A stretch of DNA of 64,000 nt, taken from Alistipes sp. GTDB taxonomy: Bacteria; Bacteroidota; Bacteroidia; Bacteroidales; Rikenellaceae. Each line of letters starts with the position of its first letter. The first letter of the stretch is position 1. The notes beneath the pieces were generated by a model that made no database searches, had not been told where the DNA came from, and was given only the letters and a program-made list of their open reading frames with translations. The stretch covers positions 37,516 to 101,515 of the forward strand of contig JAJQED010000037.1 in the NCBI GenBank assembly GCA_021201825.1, in the 5' to 3' direction. Below, one piece after another: positions 7,593 to 16,433 of the stretch. A program made the position numbers and the translations under genes.

Positions 7593-9926
7593 CTACTGTC
7601 TGCTTTTTACGAGGTCTACTATACCCGCGTCGAGCATCTGGGTGCGCGACCGGGGTAGTTTGGTGTTCCGTTTGGCCACAACGGCGATGGTGTTGGTCCC
7701 GCTTTTGAGCACCCCGGCGGGGAGCCCGAACATATCGGCATGGTAGTAATGGGGCTGGCGGTTGTCCACTGAGACGACCTGCACACCGTTTATATAAACT
7801 TCGATCTGTGCATCGTAGCGCACCCGCAAATAAGGGTTAGAGGGTAAAGCCGTCACCTCGAATTCTTTCCACAGCCAAATCTCGCCCCCTATCCATTCGG
7901 TGGCCACGACATTGGCCGGGTCGGTCCTTTCGTAAAAACTGTAACTGAGCTGGCCCAGCGGGTAGTTGTAACCGAACGGGGCCATGCCGGGTTCGAACCC
8001 CTGTGGGACGGTCGTTGCGGAATACCATCCCGGGGCAGGTTCGTTAACCGTATAAAACCACGGTTGGCGGTCGACCTGTGCATCCGGCAGCACCGGCATT
8101 GCAACCAGCCTGTTACCCGCATATAGCGGGGCATGGATCGCCTGCAGTTCTCCGGCGGGGATCTTCTCCACCTCACGGTCGTAGGTCAGCATACCGTTCA
8201 CCTCCCCCTCCACGTCGGTGGTCTGGGTATAGATAGCCCCGGAAAGCCCCTCGCCGATCAATACCTCGAGCTGGACTATCATGGCCTTGTAAGCTTCCTC
8301 GAATTCGTCTTTATCGTAATAGGTGGCGTATCCCCAATTCCTCATCTGCGGGTTCCACAGGTGGCCGTCGAGCGGGAGGCCGAGACCCCCGAACTCGCCC
8401 ACGACGAAAGCCCTGCCGGGACCGACGTTCTCGACCCTGCCGGGGCCGGGATAGGCATGGCGGTCCACAATGTCGCCCGTGCCGAAATCGACCCAGCCGC
8501 TCACTTCCACCAACCGCGAGGGGTCGTACCGTTTGGCCCAGTCTATCACCCGCCGTTCGCCGTACTGGCCCCAGCCTTCGTTGAAGACGACCCAGTTCAC
8601 GATCGAGGGATAGTTCATCAGCTGGTCCATCGTCTCCTTGAGCTCGTACTCGAACTGCCGGGCCGACTCCGGGTCCTTGTCCACTATCCCGCCGGGAAAG
8701 TCCTTGAGGTTGAAATCGTCGCCCGACACGGCATCCTGCCATACGAACAGGCCAAGTCGGTCGCAATGGTAGTAGAACCGGTCAGACTCGACCTTTATAT
8801 GTTTACGGATCGTATTGTAGCCGGCATTCTTAGTAAACTCGATATCGTACAGCAGGGCCTCCTCTGTCGGCGCGGTCAACAGCCCGTCGGGCCACCACCC
8901 CTGGTCGAGGAAACCGTACTGGAAAATAAACTCGTCATTGAGCAGGATACGGTTGTATCCGTCACTGTCCTTGCCGACGGAGATCTTGCGCATCCCGAAA
9001 TAGGAATCTACGGCGTCGGTGACCCTGCCGTCGCGTAATACCTCTATTTTGAGGTCATAAAGGTTCGGGGAATCCGGCGACCATAATTTTGCGTTCGGGA
9101 CAGGTATCACGGTTTGCTCGCCGGCGCCGCCCTCGACGCGGGTAACCACCGTCCCGTTGTCCAGAACGGTATAGCGGACTCGGGTCTGCGGCCCGGCATC
9201 GTTCACGGTCGGGGTTACGAGATAGTTGCCGTTATCCACGTCCGGCACCCCTTTGAAACCGACAAGGTAGTGGTTATCCACAGCCTCCAGCCAAACGGTC
9301 TTCCATATCCCGCTGACGGCTGTGTACCAAATCCCCTGCGGTTTGAGAACCTGTTTGCCGCGCGGCTGTTTCTGGGTGTCGGTGGGGTCGGTGACCTCGA
9401 CTACCAACTCCTGCTTTTTGCCCGGTATGAGAAAGTCGGTGATGTCAATACTGAACGCGGTATTCCCGCCCTGGTGGCGCCCGGCTTCCCGACCGTTAAC
9501 TTTCACTACGGCGATGTAATCCACCGCACCGAAATGCAGTAACACCCGTTTGTTCTTCCATTTGCCCGGGACATCGAAAGTGCGCCTGTACCACAACTTC
9601 TCATCCGGCAGGAATGTCCGCTGGACGCCCGAAAGCGAGGATTCGATCCCGAACGGCACCAGTATCCTGCCGTCCGCAAAGTCGGAAGACTCGTCGGTAA
9701 CGGGCGTTACGGCATAATCCCACAGTCCGTTGAGGTTGATCCAGTCCGGACGCACCATCTGCGGGCGGGGATATTCGGGCAGCGGGCAAGCCGGGTCCAC
9801 TTGCTCCGCCCATCGGGTTTTCATTTTATCCCCGGCGGGTTTCCATTCCTGCGTCGGTTTTGCCGTCACACCGCAGACCAGCAGGACAAAGGCGGCCGAA
9901 GCCATGATAAGTTTCCTTAAGTTCAT
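7593..9926 (-). CDS. glycoside hydrolase family 2 (beta-galactosidase-like)
   Basis: A 777-residue enzyme with an N-terminal signal peptide (LIMASAAFVLLVCGVTA). The order is the GH2 sugar-binding domain (LWYRRTFDVPGKW, VDYIAVVKVNGREAGRHQGG), the immunoglobulin-like domain, and the TIM barrel from about residue 310. Glu450 in VVFNEGWGQ is the acid/base and Glu511 in VVGEFGGLG the nucleophile, both intact. A second carbohydrate-binding-like domain lies at the C-terminus (VRYDAQIEVYINGVQVV). Beta-galactosidase is the best guess; beta-glucuronidase or another GH2 activity is possible. It lies between two sulfatases on the same strand, consistent with alternating desulfation and hydrolysis. Confidence 0.9.
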   Translation of the reverse strand: MNLRKLIMASAAFVLLVCGVTAKPTQEWKPAGDKMKTRWAEQVDPACPLPEYPRPQMVRPDWINLNGLWDYAVTPVTDESSDFADGRILVPFGIESSLSGVQRTFLPDEKLWYRRTFDVPGKWKNKRVLLHFGAVDYIAVVKVNGREAGRHQGGNTAFSIDITDFLIPGKKQELVVEVTDPTDTQKQPRGKQVLKPQGIWYTAVSGIWKTVWLEAVDNHYLVGFKGVPDVDNGNYLVTPTVNDAGPQTRVRYTVLDNGTVVTRVEGGAGEQTVIPVPNAKLWSPDSPNLYDLKIEVLRDGRVTDAVDSYFGMRKISVGKDSDGYNRILLNDEFIFQYGFLDQGWWPDGLLTAPTEEALLYDIEFTKNAGYNTIRKHIKVESDRFYYHCDRLGLFVWQDAVSGDDFNLKDFPGGIVDKDPESARQFEYELKETMDQLMNYPSIVNWVVFNEGWGQYGERRVIDWAKRYDPSRLVEVSGWVDFGTGDIVDRHAYPGPGRVENVGPGRAFVVGEFGGLGLPLDGHLWNPQMRNWGYATYYDKDEFEEAYKAMIVQLEVLIGEGLSGAIYTQTTDVEGEVNGMLTYDREVEKIPAGELQAIHAPLYAGNRLVAMPVLPDAQVDRQPWFYTVNEPAPGWYSATTVPQGFEPGMAPFGYNYPLGQLSYSFYERTDPANVVATEWIGGEIWLWKEFEVTALPSNPYLRVRYDAQIEVYINGVQVVSVDNRQPHYYHADMFGLPAGVLKSGTNTIAVVAKRNTKLPRSRTQMLDAGIVDLVKSRQ

Positions 9927-10016
9927 TTTATAAGTATTTCTGAATCGATATTATTTGCGGATATACCGGGTACTACAGCCCGTATCGGCCTTTAATTTCC
10001 GGCCTACCGGTTCCGG

Positions 10017-11420
10017 CTATTTTACTCCCTGCCGGGCGGCTACGCGGTCGTATGCGGCCATTTCGGTTTCCTGTCCCTTATCGCCCTGCTGCTCCATCCA
10101 GGCCTCCAGCTTCTCCCGTAGGGCTTTTTTACGGGCGGCGTAGGCCGGGTCGCCGGCAAGGTTGTTCATCTGGAACGGGTCGGTCTGGTTGTCATAAAGT
10201 TCCTCGGCAGGACGGATGATATATGCGTCCACCTGCCGGCGGGCGAAACTATCCGTCCTGGCGCTCTCGAGCCATGCCTCCCAGATCTTGTTGTTCGTGG
10301 TCTGGCATTGGAACTCGGCCTCGGGGGTAAGGTTCACTATATAAGTGAACCGGTCGTCCCTCACGGAGCGGATACCGTAATATTCCGGGCCGTTTATAAT
10401 ACTGCGGGAGGTCTGGATGCCGTAGACATGATCCTTGTGGTGGTCCTCCTGCCCGAGGATCACCGGCAGGAAACTACGGCCGTCCAGACCGTCCGGTACC
10501 TGACCGCCCGCAATTTCGATAAACGTCGGCGTCACATCCACGTATTCGCACATGGCCCCGGCCTGAGTACCGGGTTCCACTACCCCGGGCCAGCGTATGA
10601 CGAAAGCCGTTTGCAGGCCCGCGTCATAGCAGGTCCACTTGGCGAACGGGAACGAGTAGCCCTGTTCGCTGGTGAAGATAAATACAGTATTGTCCGTAAG
10701 GCCGTATTTTTCGATCATCCCGTCTATCCATCCCACCTGCTGGTCAAGCAGGTTGATCTCGGCCAGATAGTTGCCGAACTGCTTACGGGTCCATTCGTTG
10801 TCCACCAGGTTGGGCGGCAGCTGCAATTTATCCGCTTCGAACAGCGACTGGTCCCCCCGGGTCCACGGCGAGTGGGGATCGGTGGAAGCTATGAATAGGA
10901 AGAACGGGTCCCCGTTTTCCGCCGCATCGGCGATGAACGGCTCGATCTTTTCCGGGAAGACGTCTACCGGACCGTTGTAATCGATCCCGTCGAGGTACTC
11001 GAACGGGAACGAGGCCAGCGGGGCGTAGTGCCGCTTCCCCTGTGTGGCCACGCGGTAGCCGGATCTATTCAGGTACGAAGGCAGGGTCTCAACCCAGTCG
11101 TAGATAAAGGTATGGTTCGGGTAAGCGCCGTTGCTCACGGGATAAAGCCCGGTAAGCAGGCAGTGGCGGGTGGGCGAACTCATGGCGCTGGCCTGGAAAA
11201 AATTTGTGAACCGTACCCCCTCAGAGGCCAGGCGGTCGATATTGGGAGTAATGGCGTCCGGGCTGCCGTAACACCCCAGGTCGAGGTAACGGCAATCGTC
11301 GGCGATTATCAGCACTATATTGGGCCGCTGGTCCTCGCCGGTCTGCTGGGCGGCGGCGGCCGTTAGGCCCGCCGCAAGGGCCATCGTGCCGCCCATCACT
11401 TCTTTACAGGTTGGTATCAT
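10017..11420 (-). CDS. S1-family sulfatase (serine type)
   Basis: A 467-residue exported sulfatase, first gene of the three-gene unit. Residues ~1-25 look like a signal peptide (MALAAGLTAAAAQQ). The metal-binding LIIADDCRYLDLG is followed by the signature S81-S-P-T-R at residues 81-85, then CLLTGLYP; Ser81 is the predicted formylglycine site. STDPHSPW and FTSEQGYSFPFAKW complete the active site; the latter differs from the SDNGG of the other sulfatase, suggesting a different subfamily and sulfate position. N-sulfoglucosamine-sulfohydrolase-like enzymes have a similar layout. A 90-bp gap separates it from GH2. Confidence 0.9.
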   Translation of the reverse strand: MIPTCKEVMGGTMALAAGLTAAAAQQTGEDQRPNIVLIIADDCRYLDLGCYGSPDAITPNIDRLASEGVRFTNFFQASAMSSPTRHCLLTGLYPVSNGAYPNHTFIYDWVETLPSYLNRSGYRVATQGKRHYAPLASFPFEYLDGIDYNGPVDVFPEKIEPFIADAAENGDPFFLFIASTDPHSPWTRGDQSLFEADKLQLPPNLVDNEWTRKQFGNYLAEINLLDQQVGWIDGMIEKYGLTDNTVFIFTSEQGYSFPFAKWTCYDAGLQTAFVIRWPGVVEPGTQAGAMCEYVDVTPTFIEIAGGQVPDGLDGRSFLPVILGQEDHHKDHVYGIQTSRSIINGPEYYGIRSVRDDRFTYIVNLTPEAEFQCQTTNNKIWEAWLESARTDSFARRQVDAYIIRPAEELYDNQTDPFQMNNLAGDPAYAARKKALREKLEAWMEQQGDKGQETEMAAYDRVAARQGVK

Positions 11421-12011
11421 AATAAAGTTTCGATCGTTTATATGGGTTAATGTGGATTAAGGTTCTGTGCCGGATGATCCGGGCAGGCGGGCAAAAGCGG
11501 AAGCCGGACCCATGAAGAAAGGATAACCGGCCGCCGATTTGAATTACGGATATGCAGTGAGTAATTGCCGCACGCGCCATAAGGCTCAGCAGGGGCAGAC
11601 TTGGCCTTGTAGAATATATAGTTTTCACTCACCGGATCGGTGAACATGCCACCCGGGACGGGCCCTCGGCCCGGCAGGGCAAAGACGGGCATCATGGCGG
11701 CGAATATAACGGTAAGGCTCTCCACTCGAGGTCGGTTTTCAGGTCATGTGCGGAATCCCCCGTTTTGCCACCTGGCAGGTGTCAGGCCCGGGCTGTTTCC
11801 GGCAGGTGCAAGGTATGGAATAAGGGTGCAACTTTTTTTTACATTCTCTTCAAAAGGGTTAAGAAATTGTTCATTTCCGCATCACACGCAGCAGGACCGG
11901 CCGATATTGAATAAATCTTAAAACCCTTTGACACTACATCTGAAATCGGTCTTGGGCTTAATCGGGATATTTGTTCGGGGTGCTTCCGCCCCGTTGCTAC
12001 TTTCCGTGAAA
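11421..12011. other. divergent PUL intergenic region
   Basis: About 590 bp between the two diverging arms of the polysaccharide locus. Short open frames occur on both strands, but none has a convincing start and protein-like composition. It should carry the promoters of both arms and the binding site of the HTCS regulator. No perfect TAnnTTTG box with a matched -33 element was found by eye. The part from about 11820 to 11940 is AT-rich and the most likely promoter region for the plus-strand genes. Confidence 0.5.
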
Positions 12012-13148
12012 ATGGACAAAAAATACCATACCGCCTCCCTGCCGGGCCTACTCATGCGGCACCTTATGGCAGTCCTGCTTTTGTGCTGCCTGCCCGGCTG
12101 CTCGTCTCCGTCGGGGACGGCCGTCGAAGAAGAGACCTATACCAACCCCATATTCCGCCAGAACCAGCGGCCCTGGGTCACGTACCATGACGGGATGTAT
12201 TACTTCGTACAGGTCGCCCAGCAGTCCATCTTTATCATAGCCTCGCCCGATCCGACCTCTTTCAGGGTGCGGGACCGGGTGCTGGCATGCGAGATAGGAA
12301 AGCAGTACGGCCTGTTCCATATGTGGCGGCCGCAGCTGGTCTTTATCGACGGCACCTGCTACATCTACGTCACGGCCGACGACGGCAATACCGACAATCA
12401 CCAGCTTTACGTACTGACCAACAACAGCGGCGACCCTCTTGACGGGGAGTTCGGGATGCTCGGGCGACTGGTCACCGACAGCGAGAATAACTGGGCCATA
12501 CACGCCCACGTCTTCGAACATGCCGGCCACTGGTATATAACCTGGACCGGATGGGAGACCCCGCGCATTTTCGCCGAGAACCAGTGCATCTACATCGCCC
12601 GGCTGGCCGACCCGCAGACCCTTGCTACCGGCAGGGTAAAGATATCGCAACCCGAATACGAATGGGAACGGCAATGGGTGGAACCGGACGGCAACAGCCA
12701 GACTTCCTACCCGGTTTACGTGAACGAAGCGCCGTTCTTTTTCTGCAACCAGATGACCGACCGGGCCTACATCTATTATTCGGCCAGCGCCACCTGGACC
12801 CCGTATTACGCCGTCGGACAACTGAGCGCCCCCAAAGACAGCGAACTGCTCGACCCGGCATCATGGCGCAAAGAACCCGTGCCGGTTTTCTCCGCCTCTA
12901 AAGAGGCAAACCTTTACAGCACGGGGCCCGTATGTATCGTCCCGTCGCCCGACGGCACGGAATACTACCTGATATATGCGGCCCGTCCGGAACAGCTGAG
13001 GGCTTTCTTCCCCCCGAAGAACGTCTATATGCAGCCCATAACGTTCGACGGGAACGGCACCCCGGACCTGGGCAAACCGCTCGATCCCGAAACCAGATTA
13101 AAGAAACCATCCGGTACGCCGGCTACAGTGTTTCAACCCGAAACTTAA
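12012..13148 (+). CDS. GH43-like surface lipoprotein lacking two catalytic residues
   Basis: A 378-residue five-bladed propeller protein with a lipoprotein signal (LLLCCLPGC, Cys30). The start is set at MDKKYH; another possible start is the Met at 12054. The overall pattern follows GH43 arabinofuranosidase/xylosidase-like proteins: NPIFRQNQRPWVTYHDGMYYF, DDGNTDNHQLYVL, EYEWERQWVE, YIYYSASATWTPYYAVG. The general-base Asp normally in the DPWV motif is Arg53 (QRPWV), the pKa-modulating Asp of the WAID motif is His164 (WAIH), and the usual WAPE is WRPQ. Only the acid Glu239 (VNEAP) remains. It is probably a non-catalytic glycan-binding protein or uses altered chemistry. It is the first gene of the plus-strand PUL arm. 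Confidence 0.82.
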   Translation: MDKKYHTASLPGLLMRHLMAVLLLCCLPGCSSPSGTAVEEETYTNPIFRQNQRPWVTYHDGMYYFVQVAQQSIFIIASPDPTSFRVRDRVLACEIGKQYGLFHMWRPQLVFIDGTCYIYVTADDGNTDNHQLYVLTNNSGDPLDGEFGMLGRLVTDSENNWAIHAHVFEHAGHWYITWTGWETPRIFAENQCIYIARLADPQTLATGRVKISQPEYEWERQWVEPDGNSQTSYPVYVNEAPFFFCNQMTDRAYIYYSASATWTPYYAVGQLSAPKDSELLDPASWRKEPVPVFSASKEANLYSTGPVCIVPSPDGTEYYLIYAARPEQLRAFFPPKNVYMQPITFDGNGTPDLGKPLDPETRLKKPSGTPATVFQPET

Positions 13149-13247
13149 AACCATTTCCTGCCTATGACCCGAAACTAACCCTACCCACCCGTGGCCGGCA
13201 TACCGGCCCGACCCGAGAACCGAATTTTTATACTAACCTGTTAAAGT

Positions 13248-16200
13248 ATGAGAAACTTGAACAATTTTTTTAGATCCGTCCTCTGGCTGACGTTCCTGTT
13301 GGCATCGGGCACACTGTACGCCCAGCAACAGAGCATCACCGGGACGGTCATCGACGGCTCGACCCGAACACCGCTGCCCGGAGCGACCGTTTTCGTCGAG
13401 GGTAGCACCCGGGGCGTAGTAACCAATGTGGACGGCACGTTCGTAATATTGGCCGAACCCACGGACGTTATCAATATTTCATTCATGGGATACGAAGCGG
13501 TGAGCGTCTCCGGCGAACAACTTTCGCGTTATCCGACCATCGTCCTGCAGGAGGATGCCGAGATGCTGGAAGAGGTCATCGTCGTTGGATACGGCACCCA
13601 GACCAAAGCATCCAGCGTAGCGGCCATCACCCAGACCGGCGGTGAAGACCTTATGCGAGGCGGAAACGTGACAACCGTTTCCGAGGCCCTGCAGGGAAAA
13701 CTGAACGGTGTGGTAGCTATAAATAGTACCGGCCGGCCGGGCGAAAGTTCCGCAGAGCTGTTCATCCGGGGCAAGAGTTCCTGGAACGGCACCAATCCGC
13801 TCGTTCTGGTGGACGGGGTCGAAAGGGACTTCAACGATATCGACATGAACGAGATCGAGACCCTGTCGGTATTGAAAGACGCCTCGGCAACGGCCGTATA
13901 CGGGGTGCGCGGGGCCAACGGAGTCATACTGCTCACTACAAAAAGGGGCAGCACGGACCGGCCCAAGATAAACTTCAACAGCTCCTGGGGTTTCAAACAA
14001 CCTACCCGCAACCTTGAATTCGCGGATTACCCGACTACGCTGCGTATATGGAACGAAGCGATGGCCAACGATAACCTCTGGGACCAGATCATACCGGAAT
14101 CCACGATAGCAGCATGGGATAACGCATGGGCGACAGGCAATTACGGCCCCTATAACGACGTTTTCCCGAATGTCGACTGGTACGACCATATAATGAAAGA
14201 CTCGGGATTCACCCAGAAGTACAACGTAAACGTCAGCGGCGGCTCGGAATTTATCAACTACTTCCTTTCCCTCGGCTACCAGCATGACGGGGATGTATAC
14301 AATACGCGCAAACAAAACGAATTCGACCCCCGTTATTATTTCAACCGTTATAACTGGAGGACCAATTTCGATTTCCAGGTTACCAAAACCACAAAATTCA
14401 CGGTCAATATTTCAGGTAATCTGGGCTACCGCAACGGAGGATATTACAACCAGGATCCTTTTACCAAAGCACTGCAGACCCCCTCGAACGAGTTTCCAAT
14501 AAAATACAGCGACGGGGAGTGGGGTGAAACCCAACAGGGCTGGATGAACGTACTGGCCGAAATGAACACCCGCGGCCAGCAAACATTCAAGACCCTGCGG
14601 AGTTTCTATGACGCTAAATTGGAGCAGGACTTGAGTTTCATAACTCCCGGTCTACGTGCCAGCGCCCAGCTCTCGTATAACACGAGGTCCACGACCCGGA
14701 CCAACCTCGTGGTAGGTAACGTTCTGGGTAACGGGGACGGCAATAACGTACGCGACCTTATCCAGGTGCGTTATTACCGGGAATACGACTTTGCCAACCC
14801 CATCGTAGATGAGGACGGAAATATAACATACCCCCTGCTGAAGAACGTCAAAAGGTTCGACGAGAACAGCCAGGAGGGACCGTGGCCCGTGAACGGGAAT
14901 TACGACGTGATGACGGCATATTCCCGTAAACTCTATTACGAGTTCGCCGTTAATTATAGCCGCAAGTTCGGGGACCATGCCGTATCGGGCCTGGCGCTGG
15001 TCAACCGGCAGATAGACGAATCCCGTAACAGCAGCGGCGGGATGGATTTCCCGGGTTACCGCGAAGACTGGGTGGGCCGCTTCACTTACAACTGGAAGCA
15101 GCGTTATATGTTCGAAATGAATATGTCCTACACCGGATCCGAAGTTTTCGCCCCGAGCAAAAGGTTCGGTTTCTTCCCCTCGCTGTCGGCAGGCTGGAGG
15201 GTCACCGAAGAGCCGTTCATGCAAAAAGCAAAAAAGACCGTTACCAACCTCAAACTTAGATATTCATGGGGACAGGTGGGAAGCGACGCCCGCTCGGGTG
15301 ATGCCCCGAAATATAATTACCTTTCGTTCTTCGAGACCACCAACGTTGCCCATTACGGGCGTTATTCCCAGATCAACACGGCGGATCTTTTCCTCGAAGC
15401 CAACGCCGGCTATCCCTACACGACCTGGGAAACGGGGACCAAGCAAAATCTGGGGATAGAATTATCGCTGTGGAATAAATTGGACATGGCCCTGGAGCTA
15501 TATGATGAAAAACGCTCCGGGATCATGAATAAAGCCCGTTCGATAATGTCGTGGTTCGGGACCGACTTTCCGTTCATGAACCTTGGGAAAACCAAAAGCC
15601 ACGGGTTCGAACTGGAGATCGGATGGGCCGACAAGGTTGGTAATTTCCATTACTTCCTTAATTTCTCAATGCAGGCCAACGAAAACCGGGTCGTATTCCG
15701 GGACGACCCCGAGAGCGACCCGGAACACATCAAGGAACGGGGCAAGCCGATCGGCTGGCAGTCCAGGTATATCGCCTGGGGAAATTTCGAAACGCTGGAC
15801 GATATTTTCAACTTCTCGCAGAGCGCCATCGACGCCTCGCCAAATATCCCCGGGGACCTGGTATACATCGACTTCAACGGTGACGGGATCATCGACAGCA
15901 ACGACCAGGTCGTTACCTCGAAATTGAATTACCCGCAGCAGACCTACAGTTTCAACTTCGGGGGCAACTGGAAAGGGATCGGTTTCAGCGCGCTGCTTTA
16001 TGCGCCGACAAAAGTTTACAAGAACATCCTCGACCAACTTTACCTCGATTTTCCGGATAACAATAAAAAGGCGCAGCCCTGGGCGATGGACAGGTGGACC
16101 AAAGAGACTGCCAATACCGAAGGCGTTATCCGCCCGAGCGTTCATGCACAGGCGAACAGGACCCATAACAACCAGGCCAGTACTTATAAGTACAGGAACT

Positions 16201-16415
16201 TTTCCTATCTGCGCCTTAAGAATGTGGAGCTGAACTATTCTTTCCCGAAAAAGATCACGGGCCGCCTGGGTATGACCAATATGAGCGTTTATGTCAACGC
16301 CAACAACCTGATCACCTGGTCGAACGTGGATAAAAGAGTGGACCCTGAAACGGGAGGTGCCGATCAATATCCCATCGTTAAGTCCTACACGGTCGGTCTT
16401 CGGCTCGGATTTTAA
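13248..16415 (+). CDS. SusC-type TonB-dependent outer membrane transporter
   Basis: A 1055-residue transporter. After a signal peptide (to about residue 26) comes a carboxypeptidase-D-like domain (ITGTVIDGSTRTPLPGATV, residues ~29-105), then the TonB-box area EEVIVVGYGTQ, and the plug with LVLVDGVERDFNDIDMNEIE and SATAVYGVRGANGVILLTTKRG. The rest is the 22-strand barrel ending VKSYTVGLRLGF. It imports oligosaccharides across the outer membrane with the SusD encoded 18 bp downstream. The gap after the GH43-like gene is 99 bp and includes an inverted repeat GGCCGGCATACCGGCC. Confidence 0.96.
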   Translation: MRNLNNFFRSVLWLTFLLASGTLYAQQQSITGTVIDGSTRTPLPGATVFVEGSTRGVVTNVDGTFVILAEPTDVINISFMGYEAVSVSGEQLSRYPTIVLQEDAEMLEEVIVVGYGTQTKASSVAAITQTGGEDLMRGGNVTTVSEALQGKLNGVVAINSTGRPGESSAELFIRGKSSWNGTNPLVLVDGVERDFNDIDMNEIETLSVLKDASATAVYGVRGANGVILLTTKRGSTDRPKINFNSSWGFKQPTRNLEFADYPTTLRIWNEAMANDNLWDQIIPESTIAAWDNAWATGNYGPYNDVFPNVDWYDHIMKDSGFTQKYNVNVSGGSEFINYFLSLGYQHDGDVYNTRKQNEFDPRYYFNRYNWRTNFDFQVTKTTKFTVNISGNLGYRNGGYYNQDPFTKALQTPSNEFPIKYSDGEWGETQQGWMNVLAEMNTRGQQTFKTLRSFYDAKLEQDLSFITPGLRASAQLSYNTRSTTRTNLVVGNVLGNGDGNNVRDLIQVRYYREYDFANPIVDEDGNITYPLLKNVKRFDENSQEGPWPVNGNYDVMTAYSRKLYYEFAVNYSRKFGDHAVSGLALVNRQIDESRNSSGGMDFPGYREDWVGRFTYNWKQRYMFEMNMSYTGSEVFAPSKRFGFFPSLSAGWRVTEEPFMQKAKKTVTNLKLRYSWGQVGSDARSGDAPKYNYLSFFETTNVAHYGRYSQINTADLFLEANAGYPYTTWETGTKQNLGIELSLWNKLDMALELYDEKRSGIMNKARSIMSWFGTDFPFMNLGKTKSHGFELEIGWADKVGNFHYFLNFSMQANENRVVFRDDPESDPEHIKERGKPIGWQSRYIAWGNFETLDDIFNFSQSAIDASPNIPGDLVYIDFNGDGIIDSNDQVVTSKLNYPQQTYSFNFGGNWKGIGFSALLYAPTKVYKNILDQLYLDFPDNNKKAQPWAMDRWTKETANTEGVIRPSVHAQANRTHNNQASTYKYRNFSYLRLKNVELNYSFPKKITGRLGMTNMSVYVNANNLITWSNVDKRVDPETGGADQYPIVKSYTVGLRLGF

Positions 16416-16433
16416 TTCCGTAAAAAAAGAGAT

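Noticed and set aside
8133..9038. 301-codon open frame on the plus strand opposite GH2
   Set aside because: It is fully inside the GH2 gene, whose catalytic residues and domains are clear; long antisense frames are expected at this GC content.
11447..11725. 92-codon open frame on the minus strand between the PUL arms
   Set aside because: It starts inside the divergent regulatory region, has no signal peptide or recognisable domain, and its composition looks like translated non-coding sequence.
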